Shown piece after piece: positions 1-8,055 of a DNA stretch of 64,000 nt (positions within the stretch are counted from its first letter, which is position 1; each line of letters begins with the position of its first letter). Origin of the DNA: Gangjinia marincola (GTDB lineage Bacteria > Bacteroidota > Bacteroidia > Flavobacteriales > Flavobacteriaceae). Location of the stretch: contig NZ_BAAAFG010000016.1 of the NCBI RefSeq assembly GCF_039523415.1, forward strand, positions 1 to 64,000. Direction: 5' to 3'. Below the pieces are notes generated by a model. That model ran no database searches. It was given only the letters and a program-made list of their open reading frames with translations, and had not been told where the DNA came from. The translations under genes were made by a program, and so were the position numbers.

Positions 1-97
1 GTTTCTTGCTCACCCGAAAATTTCTGCAAAATTTTCTATGGTTTGGGTATCTTTGGGAAGACAAGGCTAAGGCACGCAACTGCGCATAGCCTAAACC

Positions 98-913
98 GTT
101 AGGCAACATTATGACAAACCTCAGTCGTATTTTCATAATTCTTTGTTCAGTCTTATTCACAAACTGTTCCGTAAAAAATAGCAGACACACTGACTTGCAA
201 AAGATGAATATAAATGGAGATGTTGAATCGATAAAATTTAACCAGTTTCAAGCTGTGAAAAGGAATGGTCAAATTACCAAAGAACCTTTGCCAAAATTAG
301 ATTATATAGCATATGTTGATAATGAATACTATTTCAACAAGAAAGGTATGATAGACAACCATATCCAATATACTTCTAACAGAATGACACATAAATACGT
401 TTATGAATATGACAAAAATCTTTGTACGATATCTAAAAAATATTATGACTATTCTGGCGAATTAGTAAACGAATCTTATTTCAAAAATGTGCTAAACGAA
501 GAAGGAGAGTTAGTCGAAGAAAAAGAATATATGACTGGAAAGAATGTGGATAGGAATGTTATTTTGTCAAATTTCGTGGATAAAAACAAGGTCGAAGAAA
601 TAGACTATGTTGGCGATATGATTTTAAGAAAACAGAAATATAAATACAATGCGAATAATAATGTCATTGAAGAAATTAACCTATCAGAAGGCGACCAAAT
701 ATCTTTTAAGGTTAAACACCTTTATAATTATAACAGAAATATCGTCAAAACAGTTACAGTCGATGAGAAAGGAGATACCATTTCAATAGAAAATTATAAA
801 TATTTAAAATTTGATGATGAAGGTAATTGGACTAAAATGCTTATAACAGGCAGTGATAGTACGGAAATATTGGTTGAAAGTAAAATAGTGTACCGAAAAT
901 AACGTTGCCTAAC
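98..913 (+). mobile_element. Cassette-like unit 1
   Basis: The unit is bounded on the left by GTTAGGCAAC (98-107) and on the right by GTTGCCTAAC (904-913), which are exact 10-base reverse complements. It contains one lipoprotein gene with almost no extra DNA. The right arm contains GCCTAAC and the left arm GTTAGGC, which fit the integron core-site patterns RYYYAAC and GTTRRRY. The 28 bases at 73-100 recur with three mismatches at 2385-2412 upstream of unit 2. That this is a recombining cassette is inference; the complementary arms are seen directly. Confidence 0.6.
111..902 (+). CDS. Hypothetical lipoprotein with aromatic-rich beta repeats
   Basis: This is a 263-aa protein with a hydrophobic leader ending in a lipobox-like TNCS at about residues 18-21, so it is probably an outer-membrane or periplasmic lipoprotein. 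The body is rich in Tyr, Asn and Lys with recurring patterns such as YEYDKN, YKYNANNNV and YLKFDDEGNW. These resemble the YD/RHS-like or MORN-like beta repeats common in secreted Bacteroidota proteins. No catalytic motif is visible and I cannot name a family. It is the only gene of cassette-like unit 1; the ATG lies three bases after the left arm and the stop one base before the right arm. Confidence 0.7.
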   Translation: MTNLSRIFIILCSVLFTNCSVKNSRHTDLQKMNINGDVESIKFNQFQAVKRNGQITKEPLPKLDYIAYVDNEYYFNKKGMIDNHIQYTSNRMTHKYVYEYDKNLCTISKKYYDYSGELVNESYFKNVLNEEGELVEEKEYMTGKNVDRNVILSNFVDKNKVEEIDYVGDMILRKQKYKYNANNNVIEEINLSEGDQISFKVKHLYNYNRNIVKTVTVDEKGDTISIENYKYLKFDDEGNWTKMLITGSDSTEILVESKIVYRK

Positions 914-1016
914 AATGTATCCTATGAAAAGCCTTAGTCCAGTTCTTTAAAGTTAAATAATATTTTCTTTTTTACTTAAACCACCTTTTTTTCTTTTAAT
1001 ATAACTTGCTCAGCAT
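911..1016. repeat. Boundary repeat A, copy 1
   Basis: This is a 106-base sequence starting AACAATGTATCC directly at the right arm of unit 1. It recurs at 5234-5339 with about two to three mismatches, again directly after the right arm of a unit. It is the shared, non-gene part of the cassette boundary. The similarity stops at CAGCAT, close to where IS110-associated sequence begins. Confidence 0.85.
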
Positions 1017-2351
1017 CCTATATGTGATCGATTCTTAAATAGAGACGTCACCAGTCCCGAAGCTTCGGGATTTTATGATTCGGGTTGTATCTACTTTTTT
1101 GTGAGCTTCGTTATGAAATTATTATTTATTGCTCTACTCCTATCACATAGGGTGTTTCGCTCTTTATCACCGCCAGAGTTCTACTTAAAAGCTTACGCGC
1201 CACCTTTACAATGATTGATTTTACGTTCTTACCCTGATGCTTTCTATAGTAGGCCTGCATGACAGGATCTGTCCGTATAGCTTGCCAAGATGCTTCAATA
1301 AAGTAGCTACGTAGCAAGCGATGAGCTCTCATACTTATCCCGGTATGGCGTATCGTATCTCCACTCTGGTAGATCCCGGGACATAAACCTACATAGCCCG
1401 CCAAATGCTTCACACTGCTAAATCTACGAAGGTCGCCTAGTTCGCTTAATATCCCACTAGCTACAATACCCCCTATCCCCGGAATACTGCGAAGCAGCAT
1501 GTAGTCGTTCTTATAGTAAGCCTTCGTATACTTACGCAAAAGGGTAGAGACATCTCTAAACTCTTGATCAGTGAATCTAAAACTGCGCATACGGCTTCTT
1601 AAAACCTCATTGCCCGGATCATACGCAAATACTAAATCATCTAACCAATGACGAAACTTATGACTCCAATGATCGTTATCAAACTCTTCAGGTATCTCAA
1701 CGCCATAGTAAAGTAACTGCATCTTCAGGTAACTCTTGATTTGACGCATATCCTTGACCAAGTCATTGCGACGCCTAAATAGACTGCGTAATTGTTCTCT
1801 CTTTGTATCAGGAACATTTATACTTTCTAATCGACCATCTTTTAGCTCTCTTGCGATTAGCTGAGCATCTATCCTATCAGTCNNNNNNNNNNNNNNNNNN
1901 NNNNNNNNNNNNNNNNNNNNNNNNNNNNNNNNNNNNNNNNNNNNNNNNNNNNNNNNNNNNNNNNNNNNNNNNNNNNNNNNNNNNNNNNNNNNNNNNNNNN
2001 NNNNNNNNNNNNNNNNNNNNNNNNNNNNNNNNNNNNNACCACAGCAACCTGCCTCGTAAGCTGTAGATACCTCATAACCTTTATAATGACGATCTACGTA
2101 ATTCTTGAGCTCAACAGGGTTTGGAGACATACTAAATGTCTTACCGCCTGAAATATCAGTCGCACAATGAACTTTCCAGCTTCGTTTGTGAATGTCAATA
2201 CCAATGAATAACTTAGGTGTCGCAGTTTGTTGGGTGTCCATACCTTTTGATTTTAGTGAATCTTAAAGATACTCGACAGGCTGCTTTTACATAGATGCTA
2301 TAAACAATTGCTATCACAGGCTTATCCTGAAAATTCCTGAGGAATTTTCAG
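1017..2351 (-). mobile_element. IS110-family insertion in a cassette boundary (ends approximate)
   Basis: The interval lies between boundary repeat A (ends 1016) and the repeat that precedes unit 2 (starts 2385). It holds one reverse-strand IS110-type transposase and its flanks. A perfect 16-base palindrome, TCCCGAAGCTTCGGGA (1055-1070), lies downstream of the transposase. A 25-base near-palindrome (2327-2351, arms CTGAAAATTCCT) lies upstream. IS110 elements usually have no terminal inverted repeats or long target duplications, so the ends cannot be fixed from one copy. The upstream flank (about 2242-2330) is where IS110-group elements carry their bridge RNA; I did not fold it. Confidence 0.6.
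1126..2241 (-). CDS. IS110-family transposase, interrupted by an assembly gap
   Basis: The reading frame is 371 residues and contains a 155-base run of N (1883-2037) of unknown true length. The N-terminus has the DEDD RuvC-like start GIDIHK (Asp16) and YEAG (Glu near 63). After the gap TDRIDAQLIARE supplies a later acidic residue. The C-terminal half carries the IS116/IS110/IS902 domain with SIPGIGG near 256 and a Ser-containing stretch. Family members are about 300-400 residues, so the frame is probably complete apart from the gap. The gap suggests collapsed copies of a multi-copy element. It lies antisense to the cassette genes. Confidence 0.85.
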   Translation of the reverse strand: MDTQQTATPKLFIGIDIHKRSWKVHCATDISGGKTFSMSPNPVELKNYVDRHYKGYEVSTAYEAGCCGXXXXXXXXXXXXXXXXXXXXXXXXXXXXXXXXXXXXXXXXXXXXXXXXXXXXTDRIDAQLIARELKDGRLESINVPDTKREQLRSLFRRRNDLVKDMRQIKSYLKMQLLYYGVEIPEEFDNDHWSHKFRHWLDDLVFAYDPGNEVLRSRMRSFRFTDQEFRDVSTLLRKYTKAYYKNDYMLLRSIPGIGGIVASGILSELGDLRRFSSVKHLAGYVGLCPGIYQSGDTIRHTGISMRAHRLLRSYFIEASWQAIRTDPVMQAYYRKHQGKNVKSIIVKVARKLLSRTLAVIKSETPYVIGVEQ

Positions 2352-2384
2352 CTTATCGTGTACTTGCAAAAGTCCGTGCCAACC

Positions 2385-2412
2385 CACGCAACTGTTCATA
2401 GCCTAGACCGTT
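2385..2412. repeat. Short repeat C before unit 2
   Basis: A 28-base segment matches 73-100 at 25 positions and in both places ends in ACCGTT, the start of a unit's left arm. It is a recurring part of the cassette boundary. Confidence 0.65.
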
Positions 2413-2427
2413 GCCAGTAATTAGAAT

Positions 2428-2997
2428 ATGATTTCGCTAAAGAATGCCATAGAATCTATGATTGAAATCTCTCAAAAAGAGATGGACACTTTCATGTCTT
2501 TTTGTTACAAGAAATCATTCAAAAAGAAAGGGATTTTAAGCGATGACGATAAGTTTATTGATGAAATTTACTTTATCGAAAAAGGCATCTTGAGAGTAAA
2601 AATAATTGATTTAGAAGGAACAGAACACACTACACATTTTGCAATAGAAAATCAATTCATTGCCGATTACAATGCGTTCCTTACGCAACAAAAGTCCAGA
2701 TATCAATTAGAAGCAATGGAGAATACAGATGTAATTGTACTTCCGAGAAAAGCCATTGAATGGGGTTACAAAAATATGAGCAATGGGCAAAAAATGGGAA
2801 GAATAATTGCTGAGTATTACTTTGTTTATATGGATACAAGAATTCAAAATCTATATACCTTATCACCTATAGAACGCTATCGGTTAATGAATGAAATATT
2901 CCCTAATATTCATAATCGAGTTCCACAACACATGATAGCTTCATACTTAGGAATTACACCAATACATCTAAGTAGAATAAAAAAGCAATTACTCTAA
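2428..2997 (+). CDS. Crp/Fnr-family transcriptional regulator
   Basis: The protein has 189 aa. Residues about 15-115 form a cyclic-nucleotide-binding-like barrel (KGILSDDDKFIDEIYFIEKG, then IDLEGTEHTTHFAIENQF). A C-terminal helix-turn-helix lies at about 150-189 (MIASYLGITPIHLSRIKK). The size and the SPIERYRLMNEIFP linker are typical of short Bacteroidota Crp-like regulators. No conserved cAMP-contacting Arg is evident, so the effector is unknown. It is the first gene of unit 2, starting 9 bases after the left arm, and probably controls the three genes behind it. Confidence 0.85.
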   Translation: MISLKNAIESMIEISQKEMDTFMSFCYKKSFKKKGILSDDDKFIDEIYFIEKGILRVKIIDLEGTEHTTHFAIENQFIADYNAFLTQQKSRYQLEAMENTDVIVLPRKAIEWGYKNMSNGQKMGRIIAEYYFVYMDTRIQNLYTLSPIERYRLMNEIFPNIHNRVPQHMIASYLGITPIHLSRIKKQLL

Positions 2998-3065
2998 ATC
3001 ATAAACATTTGTTATCGTTTTGAAACTGCTTTAGTGATGAAATTTGTCAAAACAATTTATGACAA

Positions 3066-3830
3066 ATGGAATTCATTGAAACCTTAAAAGAAAGAAATGC
3101 AGTTTTACTTTGGTTTGGAATAATAAACCTGAGTGTTGCGTTTTTACTCATATTCTTTTCTTATTTCAAACCAATAGAGTTTGCTGGAACAAATGCATGG
3201 TACAAACCGATTAAGTTTGCACTTTCTACAACAATACTATCATTGTCCATAGCTTGGTACTCTGGTTATTTGACAAAGGGTAATGACATCAATTTGATGA
3301 ATTGGGTTATTATAATTACGCTGGCATTTGAAGTTATCTACATCACTTGGCAAGCAAGTAAAGGACAGGCTTCACACTATAACCAATCCTCACCATTTTA
3401 CTCATTCATGTTTTCAATGATGGCTTTAGCGGCTACTATTGCCACCATTGCTATAGGATGTATTGGATATAAATTTTTCTTAGACCCTATAAATGATTTG
3501 CCTAATTATTATTTATGGGCTATCCGCTTTGGTTTTATCCTATTCGTCATTTTCTCATTTGAAGGGTTTGTTATGGGAGGTAACATGGCACATACAGTTG
3601 GAGCAAATGATGGAGTAAAAGGATTGCCGTTTCTAAATTGGAGTCTTAGTTATGGTGACTTACGTATTGCACACTTTATAGGTATGCATGCTCTTCAAGT
3701 ACTTCCATTACTAGCTTGGTACTTCTTAAAAAATATAAAATTGACTGTTCTAGCGTCTGTAATTTATACACTCTTAGCAATCTTCATTTTAGTTATGGCA
3801 CTAAGAGGAAATTCAATATTCAAATTCTAA
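3066..3830 (+). CDS. Polytopic membrane protein of unknown function
   Basis: The protein has 254 aa with about seven hydrophobic segments, for example AVLLWFGIINLSVAFLLIFF near the start, WVIIITLAFEVIYITW, FSMMALAATIATIAIG and VLASVIYTLLAIFILVMAL at the end. His residues occur between segments (MAHTVGAND, IAHFIGMHALQV). I do not recognise a family. It is 11 bases from the following SRPBCC gene and 68 bases behind the Crp/Fnr gene, so it is probably co-transcribed with them. No catalytic motif is visible. Confidence 0.75.
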   Translation: MEFIETLKERNAVLLWFGIINLSVAFLLIFFSYFKPIEFAGTNAWYKPIKFALSTTILSLSIAWYSGYLTKGNDINLMNWVIIITLAFEVIYITWQASKGQASHYNQSSPFYSFMFSMMALAATIATIAIGCIGYKFFLDPINDLPNYYLWAIRFGFILFVIFSFEGFVMGGNMAHTVGANDGVKGLPFLNWSLSYGDLRIAHFIGMHALQVLPLLAWYFLKNIKLTVLASVIYTLLAIFILVMALRGNSIFKF

Positions 3831-3841
3831 AACTATATAAA

Positions 3842-4429
3842 ATGAAAAGTAAATTAAAAACAGGGTATTTATTAATAATTCTTTATTCACTAGTCCTAGT
3901 GAGTTGCTACTCGGTTAAAAAGACCGTGGAAAAGAGTAAGCTCAATTCGGAAAAAATAAACTGGCCTGCTAATTATAAGCCAGAAGAAGCAGGTTTTTTT
4001 GTTCATAATGAAATTGACATTAATGCTGAACCTCAAGCAGTATGGGATATTTTAATTAAAGCCGAAGATTGGCCAAAGTGGTATGAAGGAGCTACAGATG
4101 TAAACATTATAAACAATAAGTCAACGCAACTTGGAGACAAAACAATATTCTCTTGGAAAACGATGGGTCAAAGTTTCGAATCAACTACTATCAAAGAGTT
4201 CTCACCGCCTTACAGGTTAAGTTGGGAAGCAACTAAAAATAACATTAAAGGCTACCATGCTTGGCTGATTATACCAACCGATAATGGATGTAAAGTGATT
4301 ACAAGTGAAACTCAACATGGTTTTTTAACCTTTATGCAAAAGGTATTTGTTCCGAATAAGTTGGAAAAATTACATGACATATGGTTAAAGGAACTCAAAA
4401 AAAAAGCTGAAAATGAAATTAAAGAATAA
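3842..4429 (+). CDS. SRPBCC-domain lipoprotein
   Basis: I place the start at the ATG at 3842, giving 195 aa; an upstream extension would overlap the preceding gene and lacks a signal peptide. The leader ends in the lipobox LVSC. The mature part has an SRPBCC (START/polyketide cyclase-like) fold signature: FVHNEIDINAEPQAVWDILIKAEDWPKW, then FSWKTMGQSFESTTIKEF and PYRLSWEAT. Such domains bind hydrophobic ligands in a deep pocket. It overlaps the SDR gene by 17 bases, indicating translational coupling. The ligand is unknown; a role with the SDR on a lipid-like substrate is inference. Confidence 0.75.
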   Translation: MKSKLKTGYLLIILYSLVLVSCYSVKKTVEKSKLNSEKINWPANYKPEEAGFFVHNEIDINAEPQAVWDILIKAEDWPKWYEGATDVNIINNKSTQLGDKTIFSWKTMGQSFESTTIKEFSPPYRLSWEATKNNIKGYHAWLIIPTDNGCKVITSETQHGFLTFMQKVFVPNKLEKLHDIWLKELKKKAENEIKE

Positions 4430-5225
4430 GACGGTTGATAGATTAAAGAAAAACTACGGGAATTGGGCTTTAGTAACTGGAGCTACCTCAGGAATCGGTA
4501 AAGCGTTTGCTACCAAATTAGCTGAATCAGGCTTTAATTTAGTAATTACTGGACGCAGAGAAGAACAATTAAATTCACTGAGTACGGAATTCTTCGACCA
4601 ACACAAAGTAGAAGCAATACCGATTGTTGGTGATTTGTCTCAAAAAAAAGCCATTGAATCACTTTTAGAAGAGACCAATCACTTGTCTATTGGCATAGTA
4701 ATTTTGAACGCTGGATTTGGCACTTCAGGAGAGTTTATAAATTCTAATATTCAAAATGAATTAAACTTGGTTGATCTAAATTGTAAATCAGTCTTAGAAA
4801 TGTTGCATCACTTTAGCAATAAAATGAAAGCTGAGACAAGAAAAGGAGCCATTGTATTACTTAGTTCAATGGTTGCATTTCAAGGCGTACCAAATGCTGC
4901 CAACTATGCTGCAAGTAAAGCATACATCCAATCTCTTGGCGAAGGATTGGCGAGAGAGTTAAAACCTTTAGGTATTGATATTTTATGCGCTGCACCTGGA
5001 CCAGTTAAGTCAGGTTTCGCTGATAGAGCAAATATGAAAATGGGAATGTCGCTTTCCCCATATGACGTTGCTTTGCCAATCATAAGTGCTATTGGAAAGA
5101 AAACCACTTTACTTCCTGGTTTTTTAACCAAGTTTCTGGTTTACAATTTAAGACTTTTACCTAGATCAGGAAAAATAAGAGTAATGGAAAAAGTTATGAG
5201 TGGGTTTACAAAGCATCAGAAATAA
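4413..5225 (+). CDS. Short-chain dehydrogenase/reductase
   Basis: The protein has 270 aa with a classical SDR layout. The nucleotide-binding motif is TGATSGIGKA near residues 23-32. NAGFG follows near 100. The catalytic Ser lies in LLSSMVAFQG, and YAASKAY contains the Tyr-x-x-x-Lys pair near 165-169. The PGPVKSGF stretch follows, as in cytosolic oxidoreductases acting on acyl or carbonyl groups. It overlaps the SRPBCC gene and ends two bases before the right arm of unit 2. The substrate cannot be predicted. Confidence 0.88.
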   Translation: MKLKNKTVDRLKKNYGNWALVTGATSGIGKAFATKLAESGFNLVITGRREEQLNSLSTEFFDQHKVEAIPIVGDLSQKKAIESLLEETNHLSIGIVILNAGFGTSGEFINSNIQNELNLVDLNCKSVLEMLHHFSNKMKAETRKGAIVLLSSMVAFQGVPNAANYAASKAYIQSLGEGLARELKPLGIDILCAAPGPVKSGFADRANMKMGMSLSPYDVALPIISAIGKKTTLLPGFLTKFLVYNLRLLPRSGKIRVMEKVMSGFTKHQK

Positions 5226-5233
5226 CTACTGGC

Positions 5234-5339
5234 AACAATGTATCCTATGAAAAGCCTTAGTCCAGTCCTCTAAAGTTAAATAATATTTTCTTTTTTACTT
5301 AAACCACCTTTTTTTCTTTTAATATAACTTGCTCAGCAT
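5234..5339. repeat. Boundary repeat A, copy 2
   Basis: This 106-base copy of the sequence at 911-1016 lies directly at the right arm of unit 2 and differs mainly near 5266-5269. The two copies follow different genes but share the same boundary DNA, as expected if both units carry the same type of recombination site. Confidence 0.85.
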
Positions 5340-5460
5340 TACTGAATCGAGTTGAGCACAAGCTCTATATAGGATCGTTAAAGGCAATGGCCCAAGGGGA
5401 CCTTTTTGCGTTCCTCTCTCCGCCAGCCGGCGGATCGTCGGATGCAAGACACCCCAATTA

Positions 5461-5677
5461 AATCTAATTGTCTATTTTTAACTAATGGTGTAAAGGCAAA
5501 AAGCGTGCTGAGCGAAGACGAAGTAGATTCAACACAATGTATCCGCCAGTAGTCGGACAAGTAACTATGGGGCGTCCCGAAGCATCGGGAATGGCTACCC
5601 GTGGCGCTGTGCCTATAACATGCCTTCCTCTCTCCACCATGGGGCGGATCGCCGGAGGCAGGACACAAATCCCGTTG
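5461..5677. repeat. Boundary repeat B, copy 1
   Basis: About 217 bases recur at 9261-9476 at roughly 90 percent identity by eye, with a few small indels. Both copies end at the GTTG that begins the next unit's left arm. The repeat includes the near-palindrome TCCCGAAGCATCGGGA. Reverse-strand frames through it are not conserved between copies, so I do not call a gene. Together with repeat A it fills 5226-5699, apart from unexplained DNA at 5340-5460. Confidence 0.8.
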
Positions 5678-6946
5678 GCAGTAATTCGAATAAACGGAAA
5701 TGAAAGAAATCTTAAGGCAGAACATAATTAATCGCTTGGGAAAGATTCCAATAAATCTTGACCTTGTTCTCGATTCATTTACCGAAAATAGAGTAAAAAG
5801 AAACTCAATCATTTTAATGTCAGGAAATATCTGTCGGAATTGTTATTTCTTAACCAATGGAAGCTTCAAAATTGTTCGAACGGACGCTTCCGGAGTTTCA
5901 AATAATGTTGGACTTGTATTTGACCAAGAATGGTTTACTGTTATAGATAGCTTCAAAAACAGAATACCATCCCAAGAGAGCATTATAGCCGCTGAAGACA
6001 CGGATTTTCTCTCCTTGTCTCTAGATGAATTTAATTTCTTGAGCCAAAACATTCCTGAATTTAATACAGTTTATAGGCAAATGTTGGAAGAATCACATTC
6101 TGATTTCCTGAATCGAGTTAATAATCTAATGGCTCTTGATTCGTTGGATAGATTGAAGTATTTCAACAAAAAATATCCATTTGCACTTGGTAGAGTCAAC
6201 GGAAAGGAAATTGCGTCTCACTTGGGTATGACACCAGAAACTTTAAGCAGACTTCGAACAAAAATTTAAAAGTCTTGATATGCATCAAGTTTTAGTTAAT
6301 TGACTTGAACCACTTTTGTAATGAACTAAAAATTACAGAAAAAATGAAAAATTCAAGTTTAAAATTAACCGAAAAAAGAGTAATCGTTTTCTCATTCCTT
6401 CACGCATTACTCATATTTAGCCTAGGTACAGCTGGATTGATTTATGACTTACACGGCATAACCTTTGGAATCATTATTATTCTCACCTTTACTGGCTTGT
6501 GTTTACTCTACTTCAAGAATCATAGTTTTCAAAATTTTATGAGACGTTTCTCGTTGGAGTCACTAACATTCCTTCACCTTTGGCGAATAATAGCCGCCGT
6601 ACTTTTCATTCAATACGGAGCTGAAAATTTGTTGCCATCTATGTTCGCTTATCTTGCAGGTTATGGTGATTTAATTGCTGGATTGATGGTTCCTGTAGTT
6701 CTCTATTTTAGAGACAAAAAAATATCCTTTTGGTTGTTCAATATTGTTGGGTTTGCTGATTTCTTGATTGCGGTTGGTACTGGACTTACATTTACGTTTT
6801 CAGGTTCAAACGACATTGAGAACTTAAGACTTTTGCCATTGGCTATGATTCCATTATTCGGAGTTCCAATATCTGGACTGACACATATTGTTATGTTTGA
6901 TAAACTTGGACTATGGACATCTGAAAAGGAAAGAACTACTGCCAAG
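5674..6946 (+). mobile_element. Cassette-like unit 3
   Basis: The left arm GTTGGCAGTA (5674-5683) is matched by TACTGCCAAG (about 6937-6946), nine of ten bases complementary. The right arm lies inside the last codons of the membrane-protein gene, so the gene runs into the boundary. The downstream bases ATTGTATAA resemble the AATGTAT that follows other right arms. The match is weaker than for units 1 and 2. Confidence 0.5.
5700..6269 (+). CDS. Crp/Fnr-family transcriptional regulator
   Basis: The protein has 189 aa with a cyclic-nucleotide-like barrel over about residues 30-115 (NRVKRNSIILMSGNICRNCYFLTNG) and a C-terminal helix-turn-helix (GKEIASHLGMTPETLSRLRTKI). It is the second Crp-like regulator in the array and is only distantly similar to the one in unit 2. 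It starts about 16 bases after the left arm of unit 3 and lies 74 bases ahead of a membrane-protein gene it probably regulates. The effector is unknown. Confidence 0.85.
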   Translation: MKEILRQNIINRLGKIPINLDLVLDSFTENRVKRNSIILMSGNICRNCYFLTNGSFKIVRTDASGVSNNVGLVFDQEWFTVIDSFKNRIPSQESIIAAEDTDFLSLSLDEFNFLSQNIPEFNTVYRQMLEESHSDFLNRVNNLMALDSLDRLKYFNKKYPFALGRVNGKEIASHLGMTPETLSRLRTKI

Positions 6947-6955
6947 ATTGTATAA
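6344..6955 (+). CDS. Small polytopic membrane protein
   Basis: Starting at the ATG at 6344 gives 203 aa; a TTG 39 bases upstream is possible but adds an uncharged tail with no function. Five or six hydrophobic segments are visible (VIVFSFLHALLIFSLGTAGL, ITFGIIIILTFTGLCLLYF, YLAGYGDLIAGLMVPVVLYF, WLFNIVGFADFLIAVGTGLT, LPLAMIPLFGVPISGLTHIV). I do not recognise the family. It follows the Crp/Fnr gene in unit 3, and the last codons contain the right arm of the unit. Confidence 0.7.
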   Translation: MKNSSLKLTEKRVIVFSFLHALLIFSLGTAGLIYDLHGITFGIIIILTFTGLCLLYFKNHSFQNFMRRFSLESLTFLHLWRIIAAVLFIQYGAENLLPSMFAYLAGYGDLIAGLMVPVVLYFRDKKISFWLFNIVGFADFLIAVGTGLTFTFSGSNDIENLRLLPLAMIPLFGVPISGLTHIVMFDKLGLWTSEKERTTAKIV

Positions 6956-6964
6956 ACGCAATAG

Positions 6965-6994
6965 CGGTTTGGGTGCAAACTCAAACCGTTTTTT
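6965..6994 (+). terminator. Rho-independent terminator after unit 3
   Basis: The stem CGGTTTG (6965-6971) pairs with CAAACCG (6982-6988) and is followed by a run of six T. It ends transcription of the Crp/Fnr-membrane protein pair and lies in the boundary DNA. Confidence 0.75.
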
Positions 6995-7104
6995 AAATTG
7001 TTTAAGTAAATTGCTAAACCGAAAATTAAGTATGTATAATCCGCTACTATTATTATACTAGACCGTTAGGCACAAAGCAAAAACTACTGAAAAATAAATC
7101 AAAA

Positions 7105-7965
7105 TTGGCAGAAAAAATTCAAAAATATGACTTTAAAGAAGGTCTTCCCCAAGAGTTTGAAATCATTGATTTTAATTTATTTTTTACCGATTTTTCTAAA
7201 GAAATCAAAAAACCTCATAGAGTAGAGTTCTATCAAATATTTTGGTTTCAAGAGGGCTCACCAACACATATGGTGGACTTTAAACCCATAAAAATCAATC
7301 CGAACTCGTTACTATTTATCAATAAAAATAGTGTTCAACTTTTTGACACCGAAACAACATTTAAAGGAAAAGCCATTCTGTTTACCGACAATTTTTTCTG
7401 CAAAACAAAATTAGACACACGATTTTTAAAAAGTACAATTCTCTTTAATGATTTGCTTTCTGTTGCTCAAATCAATATTTCAGATTCGATAATCGAGACA
7501 ATATTTAAACAACTTGAAACAGAAACAGAAAATATAAAAGATGAATATCAAGCAGACATTATTAGAAATGACTTGCGAAATCTCTTGTTACATTCTGAAA
7601 GGGAAAGAAAAAAGCAAGGTTTTGTTGAGTTTGTAAAGGATACAAATTTAGAGTTCGCCTTGATTTTTAAAGACCTTTTGGAATACAATTTTATCCAACA
7701 TAAAAATGTAGGTTTTTATGCAAACAAAATGAACATTTCTACAAAAAGGCTAAATCAAACGACCTTAAGAATATTTGGAAAATCGCCTAAAAATATCATA
7801 GACGATAGAGTTTTGCTTGAATGCAAGCGATTGTTGATTTATACCAGCGATAGCGTAAAAGAAATAGCTTATTCATTAGGATTTGAAGAACCTACTAACT
7901 TTATCAAATATTTTAAGAAACACACAGGCGAAACACCAAATTCCTTTAGCGAACAATACAATTAG
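7105..7965 (+). CDS. AraC-family transcriptional regulator
   Basis: The protein has 286 aa and appears to start at a TTG; no better in-frame ATG precedes it. The N-terminal part (about 20-120) is a cupin-like sensor domain (HRVEFYQIFWFQEGSPTHMV, then KPIKINPNSLLFI). The C-terminal ~100 residues form the double helix-turn-helix (FYANKMNISTKRLNQTTLRI, then VKEIAYSLGFEEPTNFIKYF). This is the standard AraC/XylS layout. It is followed on the same strand by a SnoaL-like lipoprotein gene in the same unit, the probable target. Confidence 0.88.
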   Translation: MAEKIQKYDFKEGLPQEFEIIDFNLFFTDFSKEIKKPHRVEFYQIFWFQEGSPTHMVDFKPIKINPNSLLFINKNSVQLFDTETTFKGKAILFTDNFFCKTKLDTRFLKSTILFNDLLSVAQINISDSIIETIFKQLETETENIKDEYQADIIRNDLRNLLLHSERERKKQGFVEFVKDTNLEFALIFKDLLEYNFIQHKNVGFYANKMNISTKRLNQTTLRIFGKSPKNIIDDRVLLECKRLLIYTSDSVKEIAYSLGFEEPTNFIKYFKKHTGETPNSFSEQYN

Positions 7966-8055
7966 GCTCAAAAGTATCATTCAAAGGCGTTTTTGTATCG
8001 CCACTTTTCTTCTTCCTTGCCGCAACTTTGAAATATCAAATTAAAATCAAAAAAA

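Larger units (their letters stand above)
2410..5236 (+). mobile_element. Cassette-like unit 2 (four genes)
   Basis: The left arm GTTGCCAGTA (2410-2419) and right arm TACTGGCAAC (5227-5236) are exact 10-base reverse complements and enclose a four-gene operon. The arms differ in sequence from those of unit 1, so each unit has its own matching pair. These arms do not fit the classical GTTRRRY core, so the system may not be a canonical integron. The DNA after the right arm is boundary repeat A. Confidence 0.6.

Noticed and set aside
1803..2075. Forward and alternate reverse ORFs across the run of N
   Set aside because: They consist mostly of undefined residues and lie inside the IS110 transposase frame.
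5378..5812. A 144-aa reverse-strand ORF over boundary repeat B
   Set aside because: The frame is not kept in the second copy at 9261-9476 and it overlaps the regulator gene; it is a by-product of repeat DNA.
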